Under the pieces are notes generated by a model that saw only the letters and a program-made list of their open reading frames with translations, was not told where the DNA came from and made no database searches. Below, piece by piece: positions 42,605-51,040 of a stretch of DNA of 64,000 bases (position 1 is the first letter of the stretch; every line of letters starts with the position of its first letter). Origin of the DNA: Euryarchaeota archaeon UBA23. GTDB taxonomy: Archaea; Thermoplasmatota; Poseidoniia; Poseidoniales; Thalassarchaeaceae. Made by a program: the position numbers and the translations under genes. The stretch spans positions 1 through 64,000 of the forward strand of contig DAIJ01000010.1 of assembly GCA_002498725.1 (NCBI GenBank), read 5' to 3'.

Positions 42605-45600
42605 TCATAGGACTTTGCTGTTAAGTTGTTGAGCATTGGAAATTACTCCAAATCCAAAACTATCTTGTAGCGCCCTACTAATCAACATAAAGTCAGAATC
42701 TCTAGATGCTACAAGAACAGATCCTATATCCGGAATAGTAGAATTGGCATGAATATAACAGTCATTCATTAATTCTATATCTCCATTTTCTGGATATATC
42801 TCATTCCCATCTAAGCTTGTTCTTTCAGGTATATTATCCCGAGCCAGCATTTTAGCCTCAGTTATTTTAGAGAATATATCCTTGTGTCTAATAAGGAATG
42901 AATGAATCATTAATTTTCCTCCTTCTCCAATAGGGTTTTTTAAACTACTATTATCAAATGTTTTGAGTATTTTCAAAACTCTTTCCTTAAGCAACCCATC
43001 TGTTATTGTATTGTTCCAAATTTCATGATTGATATAGACGTCATCGAATAGAGAAAGAGCGACATCTGGTGATTTTGCACGATTAAGGAATTCTGCTTTC
43101 GTAATTTCAGGAATATGTAACTGAACAAGACCTTCTTCGCAACGACGTTTTAGCGTCCATACAAAAGTGCGTTCAATTGACCAGTCAAAAACACCAATGC
43201 TATCTTGTGAAATTTGACTCAATAAATCATCTTTTAATGCATCGATCAAAATGTTAGTGTCTATTACAACCAAAGGTTTCAGAGATATATTTCTTAACGC
43301 ACGACGTTGCTTTATTGGAATTGTATTATTATGACGTCTAAACATTGCTTTTTGACTTCTAATCAAGGCCTTTATTTGATTAGGATTGAAATTGTCAGAA
43401 TCAATTGCTATCTCGAACATCCTCAAGCCCCTAATCGGAGAAATTTCAGCCACTTCTTCAGCAATTAGAGTGATTTCGAGAACATCCCTCTTTTCCATTT
43501 CAAGAAGAAATCTACCTTCCAACTCGTTTCTTCTACTACTCTCACTTTTCCGTAACATCATTCTTGCGGCTCTAACCCTTCCACGAAATGGCTCTTCAGG
43601 CAATCTATGATCTGCAGCATAACTCATCGCCCTATCAAGCATTTCAATCCGTCTTTTTATAGCATCCTGATCTATTTTCCCAACAGGACTTTCTCCAGGT
43701 TCTCTTTCTGTAATATATTCGATAATTCTTTGAGTAGCAATTTCGTTCTTACCGGCATCCGCATCCGCACAAGTTCTCAGATACAACTGAAACCTCGAAG
43801 TGATTGAGGCTGTAAGTTCTGAATGTAAATCAATCAAGTTTACAGCCTCTTTCCAACCTCCAGCATGTGCGAATTCGATTAACGATTTTCTTAGTAACAA
43901 TGATGACTTCTCAAAGTCGTGTTTTGCTTTCATTGCAGCATCTCTATAAGCTCTAGCAGCATTAATTCTATCATCCTTAGAAATCGACAACATTGCTCTT
44001 ACAATTTGATGTTCAGCGGATCCATTCTGATTAACTCGATACCACAATTCTAATTCAGGTATTGCAATTTCATGTTCTAGAACTAAATCACTTGTATTAC
44101 GGATAGTACTCATTGTAACATTTGGTTCCGAACATAAGATTCTAAGACTTTCCAATGCCCTATCGTTTCTCTTTAAATTCAAATCCATAGTAGCACGATT
44201 TAGTAATAAAGAAGTGACCAAGGCAGAGAATAAATCATTTTCGAGAAGAGTTAGTTCAGCATCTGAAACAGATTGTTTTAATCTTTCAATTTTTGCTTCC
44301 TTAACTACTCCATCTCCATCTACAGATAATGCCCTCCGAACTTCGTTCAACGCCAAAACACCGTCAGAATCTAATTTTTCATGGACCGCATCCATTGAAG
44401 AAGGAACACCACTCATGAGTGCAATTAGAGAAATCGAAGCCTCAGTCATTGCCGAATCAAGTTTCGAATCCGTCAGAGAATTTATCGCTAATCGTCGAAT
44501 TTCATCAAGAGAATCTATGTCATCAATTGCATTACTAGCCGGTACCAAATGCCATACTAGAAGAGCCCTTTGAGGATATTTAGTAGAGATACTGTTGTCA
44601 GCAAGCAAGTATCTTTTGAGACCCTCAATATCTGATGATTGAGTGAATATATCTAGTATCTCATCAATTTCGTGATAATTTTTTTGAGATAATATCCTAG
44701 CGGCTCTTTTTCGAATTAACAATGGATTTTTTTTATCTTGCATAGCCTCAAGCACAATATCTGGATTTGATTTTTCCAAGGTGTTTAGGATTTTCTCTAG
44801 AAGATTTTTATCATTATTTTTTTTCACAACATTAATCGCAAGCGACATTTGATCGGAATTTTCTATAACAATGTTAGAAGTATATCTTCCTATATTTGTT
44901 AAATCTTCAAATTCGAGTAAACCAGATATGAGGTCCCATAATAATTCTTGTTTAACATTAATTCCAGCATTAATTAGTAATTCATAACCAGAAACTAATT
45001 CATCTATTTCGAGATTATTATTTGTTTGATAACGCAACCAAGCCTCAAACAATATTGTTTGACTAAGAGGATTGGTATCTTCAATAGTTATTAATTCGGA
45101 CCAATTAGAAACATTATCTTCTCTAAGTGTGATTAAATCCAACTGCGCCTTACCAATTTTCGCAAGCTTTGTTTTTCCCTTAGCTATATTGGAAAAAACA
45201 TCTGCTGCCTTTTTGTCTGAGGTCGCTGAAAGCAGCATGCCTTCCAACATTGCAAAATCCTCTTTCATATTAGTCAAAGAAGGATTCATCCATTTTTTCC
45301 ATTGTTTGGGTCGGGGCTTTCCTGACCGTAAATCTCTAACTATACGTTGTAGAGAGTGTGCCTGGTGTTGATCTAACTTCAATGGACAAGATTCTAACCA
45401 CTCTAGTAGTGCAGAAGAATTTTGAGGATCAAATTTAGTAAATTCAAACCACTCCAATGAGCCTTCTTCCAAACGGTTGGAATTTATTGAAGGAAATCTT
45501 CCTAGTTCAGCAATAATTGGAGCCTCTCTAGCCATTCTTTCCCACACAGGGTGAATACCATCTTCACATTCTTCACGCAAAAGAGTTAGAGTCTCATCCC

Positions 45601-45982
45601 AATCCTCATTCCAACTTTGTTCCATTCGACTTTTTTGTGCAATAAGTACGGCCAGTCTGTATGGTGCAGAACTCTTGGGGTTATCAATTACGTTTTGTGG
45701 ATGTTCTATACGATCTTCAAGACTGAAGTTTGCCCCCCTCCCTCCTCTTCTTCCAATTCTTGCTCTATGACTGCGATTATTTTTTTCAGATTTTTCGATT
45801 GATTTAGGTGATGCATTTGTTGCTGCTAGCATTGCCAAAGCCTTCCATTCAATGCTTAGAAGTGACCATGCTTTCGGTCTCTGTAATTCTCTCTTTCTTC
45901 GGCCTTCGTCGTCTCCCGCCCTCTGAAGGCGATCGATACACTCTAGCAGATAGTCCTCCAATGACTCCACTCCGGGAACCAT
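42605..45982 (-). CDS. 1125-residue helical protein with C-terminal PIN domain
   Basis: A large soluble protein, all-helical for about 880 residues, with degenerate HEAT/TPR-like segments (e.g. NPLLIRKRAARILS, NNDKNLLEKILNTLEKS) and a basic, glycine-rich patch near residue 75 (RIGRRGGRGANF). The C-terminal 240 residues form a PIN nuclease domain: strand plus acidic residue VVIDTNIL near residue 906, a Glu in PEITKAEF, an Asp in ELMNDCYIHA and Asp in SRDSDFML. All four acidic positions are present, so it can be active. No antitoxin-like gene is next to it, so it is not a typical toxin. It starts 37 bases from the divergent membrane protein gene. RNA cleavage is inference. Confidence 0.75.
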   Translation of the reverse strand: MVPGVESLEDYLLECIDRLQRAGDDEGRRKRELQRPKAWSLLSIEWKALAMLAATNASPKSIEKSEKNNRSHRARIGRRGGRGANFSLEDRIEHPQNVIDNPKSSAPYRLAVLIAQKSRMEQSWNEDWDETLTLLREECEDGIHPVWERMAREAPIIAELGRFPSINSNRLEEGSLEWFEFTKFDPQNSSALLEWLESCPLKLDQHQAHSLQRIVRDLRSGKPRPKQWKKWMNPSLTNMKEDFAMLEGMLLSATSDKKAADVFSNIAKGKTKLAKIGKAQLDLITLREDNVSNWSELITIEDTNPLSQTILFEAWLRYQTNNNLEIDELVSGYELLINAGINVKQELLWDLISGLLEFEDLTNIGRYTSNIVIENSDQMSLAINVVKKNNDKNLLEKILNTLEKSNPDIVLEAMQDKKNPLLIRKRAARILSQKNYHEIDEILDIFTQSSDIEGLKRYLLADNSISTKYPQRALLVWHLVPASNAIDDIDSLDEIRRLAINSLTDSKLDSAMTEASISLIALMSGVPSSMDAVHEKLDSDGVLALNEVRRALSVDGDGVVKEAKIERLKQSVSDAELTLLENDLFSALVTSLLLNRATMDLNLKRNDRALESLRILCSEPNVTMSTIRNTSDLVLEHEIAIPELELWYRVNQNGSAEHQIVRAMLSISKDDRINAARAYRDAAMKAKHDFEKSSLLLRKSLIEFAHAGGWKEAVNLIDLHSELTASITSRFQLYLRTCADADAGKNEIATQRIIEYITEREPGESPVGKIDQDAIKRRIEMLDRAMSYAADHRLPEEPFRGRVRAARMMLRKSESSRRNELEGRFLLEMEKRDVLEITLIAEEVAEISPIRGLRMFEIAIDSDNFNPNQIKALIRSQKAMFRRHNNTIPIKQRRALRNISLKPLVVIDTNILIDALKDDLLSQISQDSIGVFDWSIERTFVWTLKRRCEEGLVQLHIPEITKAEFLNRAKSPDVALSLFDDVYINHEIWNNTITDGLLKERVLKILKTFDNSSLKNPIGEGGKLMIHSFLIRHKDIFSKITEAKMLARDNIPERTSLDGNEIYPENGDIELMNDCYIHANSTIPDIGSVLVASRDSDFMLISRALQDSFGFGVISNAQQLNSKVL

Positions 45983-46019
45983 CGCCCTCTACTTCAATAC
46001 ATCAAGACATCGCCTTGCA

Positions 46020-46547
46020 ATGCAAGACGTTATAGAGAGTACTCAAGAGCCTAAACCCTCACGGTTGCCCGTGAATCCTATCGACTTGGTCATACTTTCT
46101 CTCCATCCGATAGTGGCTATATTCGCAATCATGTGGATTATTCGCCGTCGTGGTAAAAATCAATCAAACTCCGTTTCAAATGAAATACAAAATAAATCAT
46201 CGGGACTGAGTTCTGAAGATTTTAGAAATACAACATATAGAATTGCTTGGATACTTGTAATAACTGGTTTTATCGCAAACATCGTCTACAGTTTACGTAA
46301 CGAGGACGTTGAAATAATCCAATCAATATTTCCAAGTGGCGTTGGATCCTTACATGCCGGAGGAGGTATCATAGGATTGCTATTATTGTCTTATTTCAAA
46401 TATCGTGATAGTAACAAATTAACAAAACCTAGAGATATTCCAATAAAGGAAGAAAGGAAATCCAATAGTAAATATGAAATTATAATGATAATAATCATTC
46501 TACATGCCTTTTTAGGTTTTTTATGGCTCCTTGAGTTAATATCTTAA
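46020..46547 (+). CDS. four-helix membrane protein with intramembrane histidines
   Basis: 175 residues, with four hydrophobic segments: VILSLHPIVAIFAIMWII, WILVITGFIANIVYSL, LHAGGGIIGLLLLSYF and IIIILHAFLGFLWLLELI. Three of them contain a His near one end (in SLHP, SLHAGG, ILHAFLG), a pattern typical of heme-binding four-helix membrane proteins such as the cytochrome-b561 and DUF4079 type. Family membership is not certain. Divergent from the PIN-domain giant, and converges with the DHH gene with stop codons 2 bases apart. Confidence 0.6.
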   Translation: MQDVIESTQEPKPSRLPVNPIDLVILSLHPIVAIFAIMWIIRRRGKNQSNSVSNEIQNKSSGLSSEDFRNTTYRIAWILVITGFIANIVYSLRNEDVEIIQSIFPSGVGSLHAGGGIIGLLLLSYFKYRDSNKLTKPRDIPIKEERKSNSKYEIIMIIIILHAFLGFLWLLELIS

Positions 46548-46549
46548 TT

Positions 46550-47539
46550 CTATTTATTTACCCACATATCTATCCAAATTCGCAGATTTTCGTCAATATC
46601 TGAATGAATAACGTTATGTCTAACAACTCCTCCTTCAGAAATTGGTTTAATTCTACAGCCACAAGCATTAGCATGCCCCCCTCCATCTTTATCAAAACGC
46701 GTTGCTAGTTTAGTCAAATCAAAAACGCCTCCATTTCTATGAAGGAATGAATTAGTGTAAAAAGAAGCAGAAACTGGGTAACCATCAGGATCACCAAAAT
46801 CAACTCCGACGTCACCGTGAATTACAATACAAGCATCACAATCCTCTCCAGCAAGAGCAGTTATTCTATATCCGTTAGATCGAACTCCCAAGTTTTCTAA
46901 ACGAACTATAGCAAGCCGATTTATTATTTTCAAATTATCTTTTATGAGTACATCAGTTGAATTAATTTTTTCTTTTTTAGTTTTCAATATATCACGAACT
47001 AATTCACTAGATAGGATACTTTCGACAGATTCGCCCTTGGCTAGCGCCTCAGCAATGTAGAGGCTAATATTGTCATCCCCCCCAATCACTCTCCCAAGCC
47101 AAATAATTGAATTATCAGAGAGATATTCTTCTTTAGACACAGAACCTCCATCTAACTTATCCACCCACTCCATCAAATCTTTCATATCATCTAGGTCAAC
47201 AACTTCTCTTACTAGATCGAACGCAATTCTTGCAGCCGAAGGAGTGTTCCTCCAGACAACAACCATATCTCTACTTTGTACACCAATAGGCTCATTTGAT
47301 TGATGATGATCAATACTTAATCCGCATTTTTCATGCATTGGCAAATCACACACTGCAGTATTCCTATCTATTATTTGATCAAACATCCCTGCACGTAAAG
47401 CACCTGGATGTCCAAAAATGATTTCACAATCTGGCCACCACCTTCTCAAAATAGCAGCAGTAACCACTCCATCTAAGTCGGAATCAGTTAGGATTTTGTT
47501 AATCTCCAGCCTCAACGCGGGGTGCGCCATCGATGTCAT
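46550..47539 (-). CDS. DHH/DHHA1 family phosphoesterase
   Basis: A soluble phosphoesterase of 329 residues. The metal motifs are DSDLDG (19-24), CDLP, and SIDHHQSN, and the DHHA1 domain ends GGGHANACGCRI. Related enzymes cleave exopolyphosphate, nanoRNA or cyclic dinucleotides; which one is uncertain. ATG 47530 is an alternative start. On the minus strand it converges with the membrane protein and is divergent from the Nudix gene (100-base gap). Confidence 0.85.
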   Translation of the reverse strand: MTSMAHPALRLEINKILTDSDLDGVVTAAILRRWWPDCEIIFGHPGALRAGMFDQIIDRNTAVCDLPMHEKCGLSIDHHQSNEPIGVQSRDMVVVWRNTPSAARIAFDLVREVVDLDDMKDLMEWVDKLDGGSVSKEEYLSDNSIIWLGRVIGGDDNISLYIAEALAKGESVESILSSELVRDILKTKKEKINSTDVLIKDNLKIINRLAIVRLENLGVRSNGYRITALAGEDCDACIVIHGDVGVDFGDPDGYPVSASFYTNSFLHRNGGVFDLTKLATRFDKDGGGHANACGCRIKPISEGGVVRHNVIHSDIDENLRIWIDMWVNK

Positions 47540-47639
47540 CCGAGGCCTCTCACATTTGATTAATTCCTAAACCTAATCCAATCAGAATTGTGATCGTTGT
47601 TAAGAAGAATCGAAATATGTGTGTTTTATTTCTAGATAC

Positions 47640-48041
47640 ATGGAGACCTCCTGCGGATTCATTCTCCTCAACTATGACAGTATTCTTTTGCTACAATACC
47701 CACAGGGACACTGGTCTTTTCCAAAAGGCCATGTTGAGGGCGATGAAGATCATCATGATACAGCAAGACGTGAGTTATTGGAAGAAACTGGAATAGGAAA
47801 TATAAACATAAATTCAGGCTGGCAAAAAAGAACAGAATACAGTTTTTCGCATAAAGGAAAAGAAATTCAAAAGCAAGTTTACTGGTATATTGCATCAACA
47901 GATGAATTAAAGGTAAAATTATCTCATGAACATACAAACTATCTCTGGTTAAATTTTGAGGAAGCAAAAGAGATGCTAACATTCGATCAAGAAAGAGAAT
48001 TGCTTCACTCCGCCCGAAAGTACCTGCAAAAGATGGAATAG
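47640..48041 (+). CDS. Nudix hydrolase, Ap4A-hydrolase-like
   Basis: A Nudix hydrolase of about 133 residues that cleaves nucleoside diphosphate linkages. The full Nudix box is present: G-x5-E-x7-REL-x-EE-x-GI, reading GHVEGDEDHH and later RRELLEETGI. The sequence FPKGHVE and the short length are typical of the MutT/Ap4A type. ATG 47640 (METSCGFILL) is preferred because it places the first beta-strand correctly; the frame opens 21 bases earlier. Divergent from the DHH gene. Confidence 0.88.
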   Translation: METSCGFILLNYDSILLLQYPQGHWSFPKGHVEGDEDHHDTARRELLEETGIGNININSGWQKRTEYSFSHKGKEIQKQVYWYIASTDELKVKLSHEHTNYLWLNFEEAKEMLTFDQERELLHSARKYLQKME

Positions 48042-48067
48042 ACAATCCAATTAAGCCACTAAATGAT

Positions 48068-48226
48068 TCAAATAATGGATGCAAAAATGCCTACAACTAA
48101 TAGAATACCAATGAAATCCATCGTCACCATCTTGACCCTCAAAATCCACTTTTGTTTTTCACTTAGTTCCGACCAACAGCTTACCTCTGGAATATGCGCT
48201 CTTGCGTATTTATCCAACAAAGACAT
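48068..48226 (-). CDS. 52-residue single-helix membrane protein
   Basis: A short frame below common length cut-offs. It starts at ATG 48226, 4 bases after the cobalamin adenosyltransferase stop, and ends at TGA 48070-48068. The product begins MSLLDKYARAHIPEVSCWSE, has an amphipathic basic segment and then a hydrophobic helix (MDFIGILLVVGIFASII) that ends the protein. The tight spacing after a real gene and the plausible tail-anchor support it. Function unknown. Confidence 0.5.
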   Translation of the reverse strand: MSLLDKYARAHIPEVSCWSELSEKQKWILRVKMVTMDFIGILLVVGIFASII

Positions 48227-48230
48227 AAGA

Positions 48231-48848
48231 TCAATTACCACGCTTACCTAATGGAGTCCAAAGAGTTTCACCTTCATCTCCGGTAAGCCAGCGAGAGAGG
48301 ACAAAACAGTGGTCTGAGAGTCTGTTGAGGTAGCTGATTACCTCAGGCCGAACCTCTTCACGAAGAGAGCATGCTTCTCTCTCTGCCCTTCGAACAATAG
48401 TTCTAGCCATGTGTAAATGAGCAACAACAGGATTTCCTGTTGGAAGTATGAATGAAGAGAGAGGTTCTAGATCTTCTAACATGTAATCCATCTCCCGAAT
48501 CAATCGATCACCAGCATCAACTCCGATTATTGACATCTGTTCAGGGATGCCTCCAGGTGGGCATGCGCACTCAGCACCAACATCGAATAATTCCTGTTGG
48601 ATTATATCGAGCATTCTATCGGCCTCAATAAGACGAGAATTAATTCCTTCTGGCTTAATGGATCTATTATTTATCTCCGAACGGACAATACCAAGTGCTG
48701 AATTAGCCTCATCTATAGTTCCGTAGATCGATACTCTCGGATGCTCCTTTCCTACGCGGGTACCATCTACAAGAGAGGTTTCACCACCATCTCCGCCACC
48801 TGTATGTACCTTTGTGATGCGAACCATATTACTACCCCGATTATTCAT
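48231..48848 (-). CDS. cob(I)alamin adenosyltransferase, PduO type
   Basis: Makes adenosylcobalamin from cobalamin and ATP. 205 residues, five-helix-bundle fold. Seen: VHTGGGDGGETSLVDGTRV (ATP site), YGTIDEANSALGIVRSEI, and RAEREACSLREEV and YLNRLSDHCFVLSRW at the C-terminus. The start could be ATG 48827 (MVRITKV), as typical for the family. It starts 6 bases after the previous gene. Cofactor product feeds the class II ribonucleotide reductase. Confidence 0.92.
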   Translation of the reverse strand: MNNRGSNMVRITKVHTGGGDGGETSLVDGTRVGKEHPRVSIYGTIDEANSALGIVRSEINNRSIKPEGINSRLIEADRMLDIIQQELFDVGAECACPPGGIPEQMSIIGVDAGDRLIREMDYMLEDLEPLSSFILPTGNPVVAHLHMARTIVRRAEREACSLREEVRPEVISYLNRLSDHCFVLSRWLTGDEGETLWTPLGKRGN

Positions 48849-48854
48849 TCTCTT

Positions 48855-49592
48855 TCAATCGTCCGTAGTGATGTTTGAATGATTAAGACGATCTAATGCA
48901 TTTTTTATTGCTTCAATCCAAGCATCATCTACAGCACCCCAACCACCAATAGCTTCCAATTCATTAACATGTTCCTTGTAATTATCTGATTTTTTCAGAT
49001 ATTGATAAATTAGAGCCAAGGCAGCATGACTCATTGCGTTTATCCATTGGTCTTCCATGTCCCACGATCTCTCAAAGTGCGAAATGGCGCCATGCGGCCC
49101 TTCAAGCAGTCCACGATTTACTTGTCTAAGCCCCGATTTAGACCAAGTAATTCCTTGTACTCCAATCACGAGACCTCGGAAGGCAAGATAGATTTCCATA
49201 CCGATTACAATTGATACCAATATGAATGATACAATCTGATCAACTCTATTCATTTCTATCCATGCCTCGGAAAGAATACTCATTGCTCCTATGCTCAATA
49301 AGACGCCCCCAAATGGTGCAACAATTACATCACGTTTTGTGACCACCATTTCTCTAACTCCATAGATCACCGAAAAACCCCCTATTATCGATGCAGTAAC
49401 TGAGGGTGCGAATACCGAAGTGTCCCTTGGCCCATTCTCGCCAAGTAGAAAAATAAGTCCAACAATTAGACTAACCCATCCAAATGTATTTCCATACTCA
49501 GGAAAAGGCTGATGTCTAGCATAATAGAGAGATACAATACCTACCCCAATAAATAGTCCAATCCAGAAATCAATAGAATCTAACAATCCCAT
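48855..49592 (-). CDS. unrecognised membrane protein, about five helices
   Basis: 245 residues. Hydrophobic segments: FWIGLFIGVGIVSLYYA, WVSLIVGLIFLLG, SVTASIIGGFSVIYGV, FGGVLLSIGAMSIL and IVSFILVSIVIGMEIYLAF. The last 80 residues are soluble and helical with many Trp. Start ATG 49592 is adjacent to the stop of the next upstream gene (1-base gap), so the two are coupled. No family recognised. Confidence 0.65.
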   Translation of the reverse strand: MGLLDSIDFWIGLFIGVGIVSLYYARHQPFPEYGNTFGWVSLIVGLIFLLGENGPRDTSVFAPSVTASIIGGFSVIYGVREMVVTKRDVIVAPFGGVLLSIGAMSILSEAWIEMNRVDQIVSFILVSIVIGMEIYLAFRGLVIGVQGITWSKSGLRQVNRGLLEGPHGAISHFERSWDMEDQWINAMSHAALALIYQYLKKSDNYKEHVNELEAIGGWGAVDDAWIEAIKNALDRLNHSNITTDD

Positions 49593-49931
49593 CTAGTTTA
49601 CCTCCTCTTTATTTTCTTCACGCCACCCTGGCATCCAAAAATCTTCATCATCTAGCCACTTTAACCATTCATCATTGTCAGCACGCAAAAGCCTCAATGC
49701 ACGCCTATCTAGGCCCTCTAAAAGAGCCTCATTAACGTCTCCAGAAGTATGTGCATCAGTCCATTCAACTTGCATTTCTCGTACTAAACGTTGACCTTCA
49801 ATAGGATTATCAAAATGCCGTTCGCAGACCTCTCTCAGATCTTGAATCCAGATTCTTGTGCCTCTGATGTGAAGATCATCTTTGAACGTACGATCCTTAC
49901 GTTTGAATGGCCACCAAGACATGTTATCCAA
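49593..49931 (-). CDS. unrecognised acidic soluble protein
   Basis: 112 residues, rich in Trp (WWPFKRK, WIQDLREV, LKWLDDEDFWMPGW) and acidic residues, with no membrane helix. ATG 49922 is an alternative start. It abuts the membrane protein gene downstream. It may be a partner of that protein. It is divergent from the RlmH gene with a gap of about 46 bases. Confidence 0.6.
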   Translation of the reverse strand: MDNMSWWPFKRKDRTFKDDLHIRGTRIWIQDLREVCERHFDNPIEGQRLVREMQVEWTDAHTSGDVNEALLEGLDRRALRLLRADNDEWLKWLDDEDFWMPGWREENKEEVN

Positions 49932-49977
49932 TATGAACGCACATGCTCTTACCCTTGATGCTTACGAATAAATCAAG

Positions 49978-50436
49978 ATGCGTCAATCTCCCGCCATGTA
50001 CATGGGGCGTATAGTTGTGCACCTACATGGAAAGGCTAAAGATGCCGCATTTCACATGGCAATATCGGATTACGCAAATAGATTATCCAGCGAGGGCGTC
50101 TCTCTTTCTGAACATCGAATCCGAACAGATCCAGAAACCTACCTTTCCAAAATTGTACAAAAGGCTGGGAAGAGTAACGTGATTGTACTTGAAGAAAGAG
50201 GAGAAATGCTCGATTCAATCGGCTTCGCCGAGAAAATGAAAAAATGGCGTCTTTCGACTGACGACATACACCTAATCGTGGGTCCTCCAGGTGGTTTTGG
50301 TGAAAATAGCAAAGGTATGAATGCCCTATCTCTTGGATTAATTACACTTCCACACGAATTAGCTGCGGTGGTATTATTGGAGCAATTATACCGCTCTTCA
50401 ACAATAATCAAAGGACTGCCATATCATCGTGCTTAG
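49978..50436 (+). CDS. rlmH: SPOUT methyltransferase RlmH (23S rRNA pseudouridine-1915 N3)
   Basis: A small knotted methyltransferase of about 145-152 residues. Seen: GRIVVHLHGKAKDAA (start of the first strand), VIVLEERGEMLDS, HLIVGPPGGFGE (SAM loop) and LEQLYRSSTIIKGLPYHR at the end, matching RlmH. It targets the ribosomal decoding-centre helix 69. Bacterial in distribution with some archaea. ATG at 49978 opens the frame; ATG 50002 (MGRIVV) fits the family N-terminus better. Convergent with panD. Confidence 0.9.
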   Translation: MRQSPAMYMGRIVVHLHGKAKDAAFHMAISDYANRLSSEGVSLSEHRIRTDPETYLSKIVQKAGKSNVIVLEERGEMLDSIGFAEKMKKWRLSTDDIHLIVGPPGGFGENSKGMNALSLGLITLPHELAAVVLLEQLYRSSTIIKGLPYHRA

Positions 50437-50478
50437 TTAGATCTTACTACCTTCTTGCAAAAATTCAATTTGACCGAA

Positions 50479-50856
50479 TTAAAAATTATTCTCATTAGTG
50501 GTAAGATCAATGACTTTGTTGTTTCCATCCACGTGAACAATGCATGGTTCATGAGCGTTAGTTTCTTCAATTCCCTGAAAGGTCAATAAAATAACTAAAT
50601 CTCCGGGATTCACTAAGTGTGCGGCTGCTCCATTAATACAGATTTCACCCGAACCTCTTGGCGCCTTAATTGCATAAGTTTCCAGTCGCGAACCATTTGT
50701 CACATCCAGAACCGAAACCTTCTCCCACTCTGCAATACCCGCAGCGTCTAGAAGGTCTTCGTCAATTGAAATAGAACCGATATAATTTAAATTCGCTTGC
50801 GTTACTTTTGCTCGGTGGATTTTAGACCTCAGCATCCATCTAATGGGTTCCATCAA
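50479..50856 (-). CDS. panD: aspartate 1-decarboxylase (PanD), pyruvoyl type
   Basis: Makes beta-alanine for pantothenate/CoA synthesis. 125 residues. The self-cleavage site is the GS pair at 27-28 in YIGSISID, which generates the pyruvoyl group. SKIHRAKVTQANLNY and EICINGAAAHLVNPGDLVIL match the family. Most archaea use an unrelated PLP decarboxylase, so a bacterial origin is likely. Start could be ATG 50853 or the MLRSKIH at residue 8. Divergent from the giant surface protein, across a 184-base AT-rich gap. Confidence 0.92.
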   Translation of the reverse strand: MMEPIRWMLRSKIHRAKVTQANLNYIGSISIDEDLLDAAGIAEWEKVSVLDVTNGSRLETYAIKAPRGSGEICINGAAAHLVNPGDLVILLTFQGIEETNAHEPCIVHVDGNNKVIDLTTNENNF

Positions 50857-51040
50857 AACGTTCGATTATCTCAACACTTTTGAAACCAAGGGAGTTAATA
50901 ATTCATAATTTATCAAATTAAAAATTGAAGTAATACGAGTTGGCTAATGATACTCGAACGCTTTGGTGATACGTTTACGCACATACGAGGGGTTTTGTTG
51001 ATAAGTCAAATCATTTTGCAGAGGTACTTAGGTGGTCAGA
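50857..51040. promoter_or_regulatory. intergenic region with divergent promoters (panD / giant surface protein)
   Basis: 184 bases between divergent genes. An AT-rich core (TTCATAATTTATCAAATTAAAAATT, in part 50910-50930) has several TATA-like elements on both strands. No clear hairpin or repeat seen. The plus gene has GGTGG before its ATG at 51041. Confidence 0.4.

Noticed and set aside
42605..45982. PIN protein as a toxin-antitoxin pair
   Set aside because: The neighbouring genes are a membrane protein and a metabolic enzyme, not a small DNA-binding antitoxin; size is also far too large.
48063..48251. Plus-strand 62-codon frame
   Set aside because: Runs antisense to the better-supported 52-residue minus-strand frame and into the adenosyltransferase gene.
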